Positions 7,096 to 16,019 of a stretch of 25,174 bases of DNA are shown piece after piece. Both the position numbers and the translations under genes were made by a program. How positions within the stretch are numbered: position 1 is the stretch's first letter; every line of letters begins with the position of its first letter. The notes under the pieces are model-generated. The model searched no databases and was not told the DNA's origin. It saw only the letters and a list, made by a program, of their open reading frames with translations. The stretch spans positions 1-25,174 of the forward strand of contig DASXBJ010000043.1 of the NCBI GenBank assembly GCA_036491755.1, given 5' to 3'. This DNA is from DASXBJ01 sp036491755 (GTDB lineage: Bacteria; Chloroflexota; Dormibacteria; Dormibacterales; Dormibacteraceae).

Positions 7096-7710
7096 CTAGC
7101 CGTCTCCGAAAAAGATGAACGGGCTCGCGTAAGTAAGGCTTGCCAGCGCCAGCACGAGGCCCGCGACGAGGCTGCCGACCACCAAGGAACGGCGGCTCAT
7201 CCACCTCCCAGATCCAGACGACAATTCCTGGCCGGTCAGCTCGAGGGTTCGACCCGCATGGGCCAGCACATGCACGCCCGCGATCACGAGCCACGCCATG
7301 AAGCTCAGCTTGTGAGCCGCGATCCAGATGCTGCCAAACCGCAACCCGAAGAACCACAGTTCGAGACCTGTCGCGAAGACGACGATCGTCGACACCACGA
7401 CCAGGGGAGCCAGCAATCGCAGGAACGGAGTCGGCGGTCCAGCCGCTCTGTACCTCGGATCGCCGCTGTAGTAACGCATGAACCGATACCCTGTCGATCC
7501 CAGCTTCAGCGCGAGAGGTGGAATCGCCAGGAAACCAATCAGGAAATGAGCCGGCAGCAGCCGGTGGATGCCAAGGATCGTCACTCCGAGCGCCGCCAGG
7601 AGGATGACGAGGACAGCCCCCGTCACCGCCGTCAGGCGAGTATTCGAGTTGACTCCATCGAGGCTGGCTGTGGCCCGCTCGCGATCGATTGGCCGGCTGG
7701 ACATGCGCAT
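7096..7710 (-). CDS. Cytochrome b561-like / DUF4405-like membrane protein
   Basis: About 204 residues. Starts are possible at ATG 7710 or ATG 7704, and no strong SD supports either. A TAAGAT hexamer at 7720-7715 could be a -10 so close to the start that the message is leaderless. Five hydrophobic helices are visible (RLTAVTGAVLVILLAALGVTIL; LPAHFLIGFLAIPPLALKLG; LAPLVVVSTIVVFATGLELWFF; LSFMAWLVIAGVHVLAHAG; LVVGSLVAGLVLALASL). Histidines suited to haem ligation lie at helix ends (HRLLPAH, AAHK, GVHVLAH), as in b561-type four-helix cytochromes. A redox role at the membrane is an inference. It is followed by the PH-like gene and is divergent from the RND pump. Confidence 0.65.
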   Translation of the reverse strand: MRMSSRPIDRERATASLDGVNSNTRLTAVTGAVLVILLAALGVTILGIHRLLPAHFLIGFLAIPPLALKLGSTGYRFMRYYSGDPRYRAAGPPTPFLRLLAPLVVVSTIVVFATGLELWFFGLRFGSIWIAAHKLSFMAWLVIAGVHVLAHAGRTLELTGQELSSGSGRWMSRRSLVVGSLVAGLVLALASLTYASPFIFFGDG

Positions 7711-7789
7711 CAGGATCTTAGAGACAACGCGCTGGGACCAGGTTAAGACGGTCAAGAACCCCCCGCTGGTCTCGTAAGGTAGGTGCCCG

Positions 7790-10700
7790 GTGTCGATAAT
7801 CACCCGTTTCGCCCTCAAGCTCGGCGGGGTCGTCTTTCTCGCGGCCGCCCTCCTGTTCGGCGGTGGAATTCTCGCCGCCACGCAGCTCCAGCAAGACCTG
7901 TTGCCATCCATCTCCTTCCCGGCTTTCATCGTCATCACGCCTTACCCGGGCGCGTCCCCCCAAGTCGTCGATGACCAGGTCACCGTACCGGTCGTCAACT
8001 CGATGTCCGGGGTGAACGGCGTCGACACTGTGCAGTCGACCTCGAGCCAGGGCGCCTCCCTCGTGATCGTTTTGTTCAAGGACGGCACCGACATCCGAAT
8101 CGTCCGCCAGGACATCACCGCCGCCCTCGACAAGGTCAAGCCACTTCTTCCACAGCAGGCTCTCTCGCCCACGATCTCGACCTTCTCGACAAGCGACATC
8201 CCGATCCTGGTGTACGCGGTGTCGGCCAACGAACCGCTGGGCACTCTCGCCGGCCAGCTGCGAGCGCAGGCGCTGCCCAAGCTGAAAGGCCTCGCCGGCG
8301 TCGCCTCGGTGGCGATCAGCGGCGCGCCGACTGACGAGGTGGATGTCACTCTCGACCCAGCGAAGCTGGCCGCCCACGGTATCAGCCTCGGCCAGGTGAC
8401 GCAGGCTTTGCAGGCCGCGTCGGCGGTGCAGTCCATCGGGTCGCTCAAGCAGGGCGACACGACGATCCCGCTGCAGGTGGCGGGCTCCCTGACCAGCGTC
8501 GATCAGATCAGCAAGATCACCGTCACCCCGACCGCGGCCCCGGGCGGCAAGGCACCGACACCGGTTCCGATCAGCCAGCTCGGCACCGTGGCGCAGGTTT
8601 CGGTGCCGGCCGACACGATCACACGCACCAACGGCACCCCAAGCATCGGCTTGCAGGTCATCAAGTCGCCGGACGGCAACACCGTGACGGTGGCCAACGA
8701 GGTCAAGGACGCGCTGCCCGACATCAGGTCACGCATCGGCAACGGGGTCCAGTTCGCGAGCATCTCCGACCAGGCGACCCCGATCACCGACGCCATCGGC
8801 ACCATCCTGCGCGAAGGCCTGCTCGGCGCAGTCTTCGCCGTCCTCGTCATCTTCCTGTTCCTCCGCAGCGCTCGGGCGACGGTGGTGGCCGCGGTCTCGA
8901 TCCCCCTGTCCTTGATGGTGGCGCTGCTGGTTCTCTGGTGGCAGGGCATCACCCTGAACATCCTCACGCTCGGCGGGATGATGGTCGCGATCGGCCGGGT
9001 GGTGGATGACGCGATCGTCGTGCTCGAGAACATCAGCCGGCACGTCTCCGAGGGCGAGCCACCGCTCGTCGCGGCCTACACGGGCGCGCGCGAGATCGTC
9101 ACCGCGGTCTCCTCGAGCACCCTCACCACGATCGCCGTCTTTCTCCCGATCGCCTTCCTCACAGGCATCGCGGGCAGCTTCTTCCGCCCGTTCGCGCTCA
9201 CCGTGGTGGTGGCCCTTGCGGCATCCCTCGTCGTCGCCGTCACCGTGGTGCCCCTCCTCGCATCGCGCTTGCTGCCCGCGAGCAAGTCGGAGGGCGCCGA
9301 GCGGCGCCTCCAGTACAACTTCATCCAGCGCGTCTACGTGCCGGTCATCCGTTGGGCGACCAGCCACCGTCTGCTCGCGCTGCTCGCGACGGGGGTGTTC
9401 TTTGCCGGCTCAATGGCGCTGCTGCCACTGCTGCGCGTCAACCTCCTCGACCAATCTTCGAGCCCCAACTTCCCGGTCTCGATCACCATGCCGGCGAACT
9501 CGACCCTCGTGCAGACCAACGCCGAGACGCAGAGGGTCGAGGAGCTGATGAAAGGCATCCCGGGCATCCACGCATATCAGGCAGTCGTCGGCGGCATTGC
9601 CGACCCATTCGCTCCCCCGGGCACGGTCCCCGCCGACCCCACGCTCGCCTCGGTGCTCGTGCTGGTCGACACGGGCGCGTACAACCAGGCCCTCAGCGGG
9701 GTGCAGAACGCGTTGAAGGCCTACAACGGCCCGGCCAAGATCCAGGTCGGCCAGGCGCAGAGCAGCTCCAACGCCAGCAGCACGCAGATGCAGGTCGACG
9801 TCCGGGCCGCCAACTCGGCCGATCTCCAGACCGCGACGGCGACAGTGCTGGCGGCCCTGAACAAGGTGTCCGGCCTGGCCGAGCTCAAGTCGAACCTCGC
9901 CGCCTCCAAGCCCACCTACCAGCTCACGCCCACCGACAAGCTCACCGCTTCCGGGCTCAGCCTCCTGCAGCTCGCCGGCATCATCGCCCAGGAGGTCAAC
10001 GGCCAGGTCGCCGCCCAGGTGAACCTGCCGCAGGGGACCATGAACGTCCGCGTCCAGCTGACGCCGGGTTCCGCCGACAACGCAGCCGCCCTCGCGGCCA
10101 CACCGGTGCCCACCGCGCAGGGGATCGTGCCGCTCGGTTCGCTCGTCACGTTCCAGCTCGTGAATGGACCGCAGGCAGTCGATCGCGTCAACGGCGATCG
10201 CGACGTGACGATCACGGGGACGATCACAGGCAACAACACCCGCGCCGTCCAGACCGACGTCACGAACGCGCTCAATAGCGTCTCGCTGCCTCCCGGCGCC
10301 TCGGTATCGACCGGCGGCGTGTTCGCGCAGCTGTCGAACGTCCTCACGCAGTTCGCCCTCGCGCTGGCCGCGGCGGTTGCCCTCGTCTACCTGATCATGG
10401 TCGCGACCTTCCGCTCGCTCCTGAAGCCGCTGGTGCTCCTGGTCGCCATCCCGTTCGCCGCCTCCGGCGCCATCATCGCCCTCGTCGCCACCGGGACGTC
10501 GCTTTCCCTGCCCGGCCTCATCGGCATCCTGATGCTCACCGGCGTCGTGGTCACCAACGCCATCGTCCTGCTGGACCTGGTCGAGCAGTATCGCGACCGC
10601 GGCCTTTCCCTCCAGGACGCCATCATCGAGGGCGGGCGGCACCGGCTGCGACCCATCCTGATGACCGCGTTCGCCACGATGCTCGCACTGGTGCCCCTGG

Positions 10701-11269
10701 CCGTCAGCGGCAGCAGCGGCGGTGCCTTCATCAGCGCCCCGCTTGCCATCGTCGTGATCGGCGGCCTGTTCACGAGCACCTTCCTGACGCTTGTTCTCGT
10801 GCCGGTCCTCTATTCGCTGACGGCCCGCTTCTCCGGCCGGCGATCCACCCGCGATCTGGACAACCTGCTCGACGCCGCGGAAGACCGCAGGTTCAAAGTG
10901 ATCGGCCTGCGCGGCTCAGCATCCGCGACCCCCGAGGCCCCGATCGCGGCCACCACGCAGACCGCGAACATCAGCTACGAGGTCAGCCTGTTCCTCGAGC
11001 CCGAGCCCGGCATCACGGGCGATCCCGCGATCCTCACTGCGCTCACCCAGGCCGGATTGAGGGTCGAGCCGGTCGCCAACACGTCGCGGATGCGAGTCGT
11101 CGTGCCTCATCTGGAAGCGCCATCGCCCCAGCAGGCGCAGGAGGCGGCGTTGACGCGAGTGCACGCCCTGGTGCCGAAGAACGGCTACCGGCTCACCCAA
11201 TCCGACGCGGTTGCCCAACCGCATCACAACGGCGAGTCAGCTCTGGTCCCCGCCGCCGGCGGCGCCTAG
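7790..11269 (+). CDS. RND family efflux transporter (HAE1/SwrC-like) with extra C-terminal domain
   Basis: 1159 residues, starting at GTG 7790 after AAGGTAGG (7776-7783). TM1 lies near residues 9-31, followed by a porter domain, TM2-6, TM7 near 526-552, a second porter domain, and TM8-12 from about 851 to 1013. The TM4 motif GRVVDDAIVVLENISRH carries the proton-relay Asp pair (406-407). TM10 has GVVVTNAIVLLDLVEQ with Asn923. The protein is closest in style to RND pumps of Gram-positive bacteria such as Bacillus SwrC/YerP, which export surfactin-like or drug molecules. No periplasmic adaptor or TolC-like gene is nearby. After TM12 a further 145 residues follow that ordinary members lack (see findings). 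The ABC exporter genes start 36 bp downstream. Confidence 0.93.
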   Translation: MSIITRFALKLGGVVFLAAALLFGGGILAATQLQQDLLPSISFPAFIVITPYPGASPQVVDDQVTVPVVNSMSGVNGVDTVQSTSSQGASLVIVLFKDGTDIRIVRQDITAALDKVKPLLPQQALSPTISTFSTSDIPILVYAVSANEPLGTLAGQLRAQALPKLKGLAGVASVAISGAPTDEVDVTLDPAKLAAHGISLGQVTQALQAASAVQSIGSLKQGDTTIPLQVAGSLTSVDQISKITVTPTAAPGGKAPTPVPISQLGTVAQVSVPADTITRTNGTPSIGLQVIKSPDGNTVTVANEVKDALPDIRSRIGNGVQFASISDQATPITDAIGTILREGLLGAVFAVLVIFLFLRSARATVVAAVSIPLSLMVALLVLWWQGITLNILTLGGMMVAIGRVVDDAIVVLENISRHVSEGEPPLVAAYTGAREIVTAVSSSTLTTIAVFLPIAFLTGIAGSFFRPFALTVVVALAASLVVAVTVVPLLASRLLPASKSEGAERRLQYNFIQRVYVPVIRWATSHRLLALLATGVFFAGSMALLPLLRVNLLDQSSSPNFPVSITMPANSTLVQTNAETQRVEELMKGIPGIHAYQAVVGGIADPFAPPGTVPADPTLASVLVLVDTGAYNQALSGVQNALKAYNGPAKIQVGQAQSSSNASSTQMQVDVRAANSADLQTATATVLAALNKVSGLAELKSNLAASKPTYQLTPTDKLTASGLSLLQLAGIIAQEVNGQVAAQVNLPQGTMNVRVQLTPGSADNAAALAATPVPTAQGIVPLGSLVTFQLVNGPQAVDRVNGDRDVTITGTITGNNTRAVQTDVTNALNSVSLPPGASVSTGGVFAQLSNVLTQFALALAAAVALVYLIMVATFRSLLKPLVLLVAIPFAASGAIIALVATGTSLSLPGLIGILMLTGVVVTNAIVLLDLVEQYRDRGLSLQDAIIEGGRHRLRPILMTAFATMLALVPLAVSGSSGGAFISAPLAIVVIGGLFTSTFLTLVLVPVLYSLTARFSGRRSTRDLDNLLDAAEDRRFKVIGLRGSASATPEAPIAATTQTANISYEVSLFLEPEPGITGDPAILTALTQAGLRVEPVANTSRMRVVVPHLEAPSPQQAQEAALTRVHALVPKNGYRLTQSDAVAQPHHNGESALVPAAGGA

Positions 11270-11305
11270 CGATCAGTGCAAGCTGTCCCGCGGTAGGCTG
11301 AAACC

Positions 11306-13039
11306 GTGCTGATCAAGCTGCTCCGCACCTACCTGCGCCCATACAGCCGCGAAGTCGCGGTTGTGGTTGTGCTGGTGCTGATCCAGTCGATCGCGAACCT
11401 CTACCTGCCCAACCTCAATGCCGACATCATCAACAACGGCGTGGTGAAGGGCGACGTCCCCTACATCTGGCGGACGGGCGCCCTGATGCTGGGTGTCACG
11501 CTGGGCATGGGCGTCATTGCCGTCATCGCGGTGTACTGGGCGTCGCGGGCGTCGATGGGAGTCGGGAGAGACCTGCGAGGCGCCGTCTTCAGCCGCGTGC
11601 AGGACTTCTCTGCGCGCGAGTTGAACAGTCTCGGCACCGCCTCCCTGATCACCCGCAACACCAACGACGTCCAGCAGATCCAGCTCTTCCTGCAGATCGC
11701 CCTGACCCTCCTCGTCGCCGCTCCCATCATGGCCGTCGGCGGCGTGGTGATGGCCCTGCGGGTGAACGTTCAGCTGTCGGGTCTGCTCCTGGTGATCCTC
11801 CCGATCATGGCCGCAATCGTGGGCTTCATGCTGTGGCAGGGCGTCCCGCTCTTCCGCTCCATGCAGGTCAAGATCGACCTGATCAACCGGGTCCTGCGCG
11901 AGCAGATCATGGGCGTCCGCGTGATTCGCGCCTTCAACCGCACCGACTACGAGCGTGCCCGCTTCGAGACCGCCAACGCCGACCTCACCTCGACCGCGCT
12001 CCGGGTCAACCGCATCTTCGTGGTGGCGTTCCCGGCGCTGATGGCGGTGATGAACCTCACCAGCGTCGCGGTGCTCTGGTTTGGCGCGGGACTGGTCGAC
12101 CACGGCTCGATGTCGATCGGCAACCTGACCGCTTTCATGATGTACATAATCCAGATCCTGTTCTCGGTGATGATGGCCGTCGCCATGGTCATCCTGGTGC
12201 CCCGCGCCGAGGCGAGCGCGGCGCGAATCCAAGAGGTCGTCACCACAGTGCCGTCGATCGCAGATCCGCCCGATCCGATCGAGCCCGCGACCACTGCCGG
12301 GCTGGTCGAGTTCAGGGCGGTCACATTCGGCTATCCGGGCGGCGAGCACCCCGTGCTCCAGGACCTCGACTTCGAGCTGAGGCCGGGCCAGACGACCGCC
12401 ATCATCGGGGGCACCGGCTCAGGCAAGACGACGCTGCTCGACCTGATTCCGCGATTCTTCGATGTCAGCGAGGGCAGCCTGCTCATCGACGGGGTGGACG
12501 TGCGGCGCCAGTCACTCGAAACGCTGTGGAGCGCGATCGGCCTGGTGCCTCAGCGCGCGTTCCTGTTCAGCGGAACGGTTGCCGACAACCTGCGATTTGG
12601 CAACGAGCACGCCACTGACGAAGAGCTGTGGCACGCGCTCGAGGTGGCTCAGGCCAAAGAGTTCGTGACGGCGATGGAGGGAGGGCTGGCGGCGCCGATC
12701 GACCAGGGCGGCACCAACGTGTCCGGTGGCCAGCGCCAGCGGTTGGCGATCGCGCGTGCGCTGGTCAAGCGCCCCGCCATCTACCTCTTCGACGATTGCT
12801 TCTCCGCGCTCGACGCAGGGACAGACGCCCGCCTGCGCGCGGCCCTGCGCGCCGAGACGGTCGACGCGACAGTGCTGATCGTCGCCCAGCGCGTGAGCAC
12901 GATCATGCACGCCGACCGGATCATCGTCCTAGACGACGGCCGCGTCGTCGGCCTCGGGCCGCATGCCGAGCTCATGAAGTCCTGCGAGCCCTACCGCGAG
13001 ATCGTCGACTCGCAGCTCGGCGAGGCGGCGGTCGCGTGA
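11306..13039 (+). CDS. ABC exporter half-transporter, degenerate-site subunit (TM287/LmrC-like)
   Basis: 577 residues: a six-helix membrane domain (1-320) fused to an ATPase domain. Walker A is GGTGSGKTT (368-376), the signature is VSGGQ (472-476), and Walker B is IYLFDDCFSALD (492-503). The catalytic Glu after Walker B is replaced by Asp497, and the switch His is replaced by Gln528 (VAQRVSTI). These are the same substitutions as in the non-catalytic-site half of heterodimeric exporters such as TM287/288 and LmrCD. The start is GTG 11306, with a weak GGTAGG at 11292-11297. The stop overlaps the start of the second half (GTGA), which supports heterodimer assembly. The likely role is export of drugs or lipids driven by ATP. 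Confidence 0.93.
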   Translation: MLIKLLRTYLRPYSREVAVVVVLVLIQSIANLYLPNLNADIINNGVVKGDVPYIWRTGALMLGVTLGMGVIAVIAVYWASRASMGVGRDLRGAVFSRVQDFSARELNSLGTASLITRNTNDVQQIQLFLQIALTLLVAAPIMAVGGVVMALRVNVQLSGLLLVILPIMAAIVGFMLWQGVPLFRSMQVKIDLINRVLREQIMGVRVIRAFNRTDYERARFETANADLTSTALRVNRIFVVAFPALMAVMNLTSVAVLWFGAGLVDHGSMSIGNLTAFMMYIIQILFSVMMAVAMVILVPRAEASAARIQEVVTTVPSIADPPDPIEPATTAGLVEFRAVTFGYPGGEHPVLQDLDFELRPGQTTAIIGGTGSGKTTLLDLIPRFFDVSEGSLLIDGVDVRRQSLETLWSAIGLVPQRAFLFSGTVADNLRFGNEHATDEELWHALEVAQAKEFVTAMEGGLAAPIDQGGTNVSGGQRQRLAIARALVKRPAIYLFDDCFSALDAGTDARLRAALRAETVDATVLIVAQRVSTIMHADRIIVLDDGRVVGLGPHAELMKSCEPYREIVDSQLGEAAVA

Positions 13040-15084
13040 TCAATCGAGGGCCGGCGGGCGGCGCGGCGGCCAGGCCGGGCGGTCAGCGCCAGATGGGCTG
13101 GATGGGTATGGGGGGCCCGCCGGCCGGAAAGACGCGTGACCTGCGCAAGACGCTGCGCCAGCTGGTGGGCCGGCTGCGGCCGGAGCTGCCGCTGATCGTG
13201 CTGGTCGCCATCCTGGGCTCGGCGAGCGTCGCCTTCTCGGTGATCGGGCCCCGGATCATCGGCAACGCCACCAACGTCATCTTCAACGGCATCGTGGGCA
13301 GGAACCTGCCCGCCGGCTTGACCAAGGCCCAGGCGGTCGCGGCGCTGCGGGCCCACGGCCAGGGCCAGCTCGCCCAGTTGCTGTCGGGCATGGATGTCAC
13401 GCCCGGGAAGGGCATCGACTACACCCAATTGGGCGGTCTCCTCATGCTGGCCGTGGGCGTTTACCTCGCCGCCTCGGTCTTCACCTGGGCCCAGGGATAC
13501 ATCATGGCCGGGGTCGCGCAGCGAACCGTCTACGGCATGCGGCGCGACGTCGAGGCCAAGCTGGGGCGGCTACCGCTCAGGTATTTCGACAGCCACTCTC
13601 ACGGCGACATCCTGAGCCGCGTCACCAACGACATCGACAACGTGAGCACGACGCTGCAGCAGGGCTTGAGCCAGATCCTGACCGCTGTGCTGACGGTGGT
13701 CGGCGTGCTCGGGATGATGTTCTGGATCAGCCCGCTGCTGGCGGCGATCTCCCTGGTCACCGTGCCGCTGTCGGTCGTGGCGGTCGTTCTCATCGGGCGC
13801 AGGTCGCAGAAGCAGTTCGCCATCCAGTGGAAGGTGACCGGCACCCTGAACGGACACGTGGAGGAGATGCACACCGGCCATGCGCTCGTCCAGGTCTTCG
13901 GCCGCCGCCGCAAGGCGCAGGAGGAGTTCGACCGTCAGAACCAAAAGCTTTACGAGGCGAGCTTCAGCGCCCAGTTCCTGTCGGGCATCATCCAGCCGGC
14001 GATGCAGTTCGTCGGCAACCTCAACTACGTCGCCATCGCGGTCATCGGCGGCTACCGGATCGCCTCGGGCACCATGTCGCTCGGCGATGTGCAGGCTTTC
14101 ATCCAGTACTCGCGGCAGTTCACCATGCCGATCATGCAGATCGCCGGCCAGGCCAACCTCCTCCAGTCCGGCCTTGCGTCGGCCGAGCGCGTCTTCGAGC
14201 TCCTGGCCGAGGAAGAGGAGTCGCCCGACGCGGTCACGGCGCAGCTCGGAGAGGTCACCGGCCAGGTGGCTCTCGAGGGCGTGTCGTTCCGCTATGCGCC
14301 CGACAAGCCTCTCATCGAGGACTTCAGCCTCGAGGTGAAGCCCGGCCAGACGATCGCGATCGTGGGACCGACCGGCGCCGGGAAGACGACGATCGTGAAC
14401 CTGCTCATGAGGTTCTACGACATCGATTCAGGCCGGATATCGCTCAGTGGGGTGGACACGCGGCGGCTTTCGCGCGAAAAGGTGCGCGAGGCTTTTGGCA
14501 TGGTGCTGCAGGACACCTGGCTCTTCGCGGGAACCATTCGCGACAACATCGCCTATGGCAAGGAGGGCGCCACCGAAGAGGAGATCGTGGCCGCCGCGCA
14601 GGCCGCCCACGTCGACGCATTCGTCCGGACCCTGCCGCGCGGCTACGACACCGTGCTCGACGAGGAGGCCTCAGACCTGTCGTCAGGGCAGAGGCAGCTC
14701 CTCACCATCGCCCGCGCGTTTCTCGCCGACCCGGGCATCCTGATCCTCGACGAGGCGACGAGCAGCGTCGACACACGGACCGAGGTTCTGATCCAGCAGG
14801 CGATGGCCCGGCTGCGACAGGGCCGCACGAGCTTCGTCATCGCGCACAGGCTCTCCACCATCCGCAACGCCGACTCCATCGTGGTGATGGACGGCGGCCG
14901 GATCGTCGAGCAGGGCAGCCACGCCGAGCTTTTGAGCCGGGAGGGCGCCTACTACCGCCTGTACAACAGCCAGTTCGCGGACGCCTGGAGCGGGAGCGAC
15001 AGCGCCGCGGCCAACGGCAGCGCCGCCAACGGGAGCGCCGGCGCCGGGGTCACCCTCACCAGCAAGGGCACCGCCGCGATCTGA
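13036..15084 (+). CDS. ABC exporter half-transporter, consensus-site subunit (TM288/LmrD-like)
   Basis: About 682 residues, starting at GTG 13036, which overlaps the TGA of the first half by 4 bp. The N-terminal leader is Gly/Met-rich (MGWMGMGGPPAGK), as is common in this subfamily. A long extracellular insertion of about 60 residues lies between TM1 and TM2. Walker A is GPTGAGKTT (444-452), the signature is LSSGQ (548-552), Walker B is ILILDEATSSVD with catalytic Glu573, and the switch is His604 (AHRLSTI). The ATPase site formed with its partner's VSGGQ is therefore intact. The opposite site, using its own altered LSSGQ signature, is degenerate. The tail is low-complexity (Asn-Gly-Ser-Ala repeats). 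Confidence 0.93.
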   Translation: MINRGPAGGAAARPGGQRQMGWMGMGGPPAGKTRDLRKTLRQLVGRLRPELPLIVLVAILGSASVAFSVIGPRIIGNATNVIFNGIVGRNLPAGLTKAQAVAALRAHGQGQLAQLLSGMDVTPGKGIDYTQLGGLLMLAVGVYLAASVFTWAQGYIMAGVAQRTVYGMRRDVEAKLGRLPLRYFDSHSHGDILSRVTNDIDNVSTTLQQGLSQILTAVLTVVGVLGMMFWISPLLAAISLVTVPLSVVAVVLIGRRSQKQFAIQWKVTGTLNGHVEEMHTGHALVQVFGRRRKAQEEFDRQNQKLYEASFSAQFLSGIIQPAMQFVGNLNYVAIAVIGGYRIASGTMSLGDVQAFIQYSRQFTMPIMQIAGQANLLQSGLASAERVFELLAEEEESPDAVTAQLGEVTGQVALEGVSFRYAPDKPLIEDFSLEVKPGQTIAIVGPTGAGKTTIVNLLMRFYDIDSGRISLSGVDTRRLSREKVREAFGMVLQDTWLFAGTIRDNIAYGKEGATEEEIVAAAQAAHVDAFVRTLPRGYDTVLDEEASDLSSGQRQLLTIARAFLADPGILILDEATSSVDTRTEVLIQQAMARLRQGRTSFVIAHRLSTIRNADSIVVMDGGRIVEQGSHAELLSREGAYYRLYNSQFADAWSGSDSAAANGSAANGSAGAGVTLTSKGTAAI

Positions 15085-15091
15085 GGGCGGT
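15070..15091. terminator. Possible stem-loop between convergent ABC and YceI genes
   Basis: ACCGCC (15070-15075) and GGCGGT (15086-15091) are exact complements with a 10-nt loop that contains the ABC stop codon. Only 8 bp separate the two convergent genes. No T-tract follows on the plus strand beyond TCTT, so this is a weak terminator candidate. Confidence 0.3.
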
Positions 15092-15092
15092 C

Positions 15093-15620
15093 TTACTCCT
15101 TCGCTTCGACGAGCTCCCCTTCGATGTTGACCTTGATCTCGTTGCTGACGATGAACTTGCCGTCCAGCATCATGTCGAAGCTCATGCCGAAATCCTTTCG
15201 CTTGACCTCGGTCTCGGCTCTGTAGCCGAAGCGGTGCCCCATGTTCGGGTCGTTGAACTCGCCCAGGTTGAAGGCGTCCAGGGTCACGGGCTTGGTGACG
15301 CCCTTGATGGTCAGGTCGCCGGTCACCCTGTACCTGTTCTCGCCGGCGGGCTCGATCTTCGTGCTCTTGAAGTGCATGGTCGGGAACTTGTCGATCTCGA
15401 GGAAGTTGGACGAGCGCAGGTCCTTGTCCCGCTGCTCGTTATGGGTGCGGATGCTCTCCGTCTTGATCGTGGCCTCGAACGCGGACCTCTCAGGATGCTG
15501 GGGGTCGATCTCTCCTGTCACGGTCACATCGGCGAAATGGCCACGCACGGTCATCATGCCAAGGTGCTTGGCCGAGAACTCAACCTGGGTGTGATACGGA
15601 TCGAACTTCCAGACGCCCAT
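15093..15620 (-). CDS. YceI family lipid-binding protein
   Basis: A 175-residue lipocalin-like beta-barrel protein. It opens with WKFDPYHTQVEFSAKHLGMMTVRGHFADVTVTGEID, then has TESIRTHNEQRDKDLRSSNFLEIDKFPTMHFKSTKIE, then DLTIKGVTKPVTLD and GYRAETEVKRKDFGMSF. These are the hallmark segments of the YceI family, which binds polyisoprenoid-type lipids in a closed barrel. There is no signal peptide, so unlike E. coli YceI it is predicted to stay in the cytoplasm, as in many Actinobacteria. A strong GGAGGT site (15632-15627) lies 6 bp before the ATG. It appears to be a single-gene unit convergent with the ABC exporter. Confidence 0.95.
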   Translation of the reverse strand: MGVWKFDPYHTQVEFSAKHLGMMTVRGHFADVTVTGEIDPQHPERSAFEATIKTESIRTHNEQRDKDLRSSNFLEIDKFPTMHFKSTKIEPAGENRYRVTGDLTIKGVTKPVTLDAFNLGEFNDPNMGHRFGYRAETEVKRKDFGMSFDMMLDGKFIVSNEIKVNIEGELVEAKE

Positions 15621-15639
15621 ACGGCGACCTCCAATTCAA

Positions 15640-16019
15640 AAGGCGATAACCCGCACTTGGGCCTGGCGCCCCCCAACAACCGCGACTTGAAACAACTCCT
15701 CCGGGCCATTTATTCGCGCTCGATGCCCGGGCACCTCGCGCAGCGCTCCAAGCGGTCCAGCAGGGCGCCGACTTGCGGCGCGATCGTGCCGGGCCGATGC
15801 ATCAAGCCTGTTGGGGGGCCCGGGGATGCGGCCCGGACCCCGACTCCACGTGGTGAGTGGCAACAGGTTGCCCTCAAGATAGGGCCACCGCAACGGTCGC
15901 GAAGCCGTACAAATGTAGGAATTTCAATTAGCACAAGACGCAACAGCGACATATACAGGTCTTCACCCAGCGCCGATCGTGCGTAACCTCTGCTCCGAGT
16001 GGCACGTTGACCTAAGCTG
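15640..16019. other. Divergent intergenic stretch without a convincing gene
   Basis: This stretch separates the divergent YceI and GH3 genes. The part near YceI is GC-rich, and about 15905-15960 is AT-rich and promoter-like. Two small overlapping dyads are visible: GGCAAC/GTTGCC (15859-15864, 15867-15872) and GCCCT/AGGGC (15870-15874, 15881-15885, 6-nt loop). A minus-strand frame of 30 codons (15710-15802) contains a Cys-x2-Cys but has little support. No tRNA or known RNA fold was recognised. Confidence 0.5.
15928..15957 (+). promoter_or_regulatory. Candidate promoter of the GH3 gene
   Basis: TTAGCA (15928-15933, 4 of 6 to the -35 consensus) and TATACA (15952-15957) are 18 bp apart in an AT-rich patch, 62 bp before the ATG at 16020. 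The -10 is good and the -35 is weak. Confidence 0.35.

Noticed and set aside
15710..15802. 30-codon minus-strand frame with a Cys-x2-Cys (ERCARCPGIERE) upstream of YceI
   Set aside because: It has no convincing SD, no recognised family and a composition that GC-rich DNA gives by chance. A longer frame including it runs antisense into the GH3 gene.
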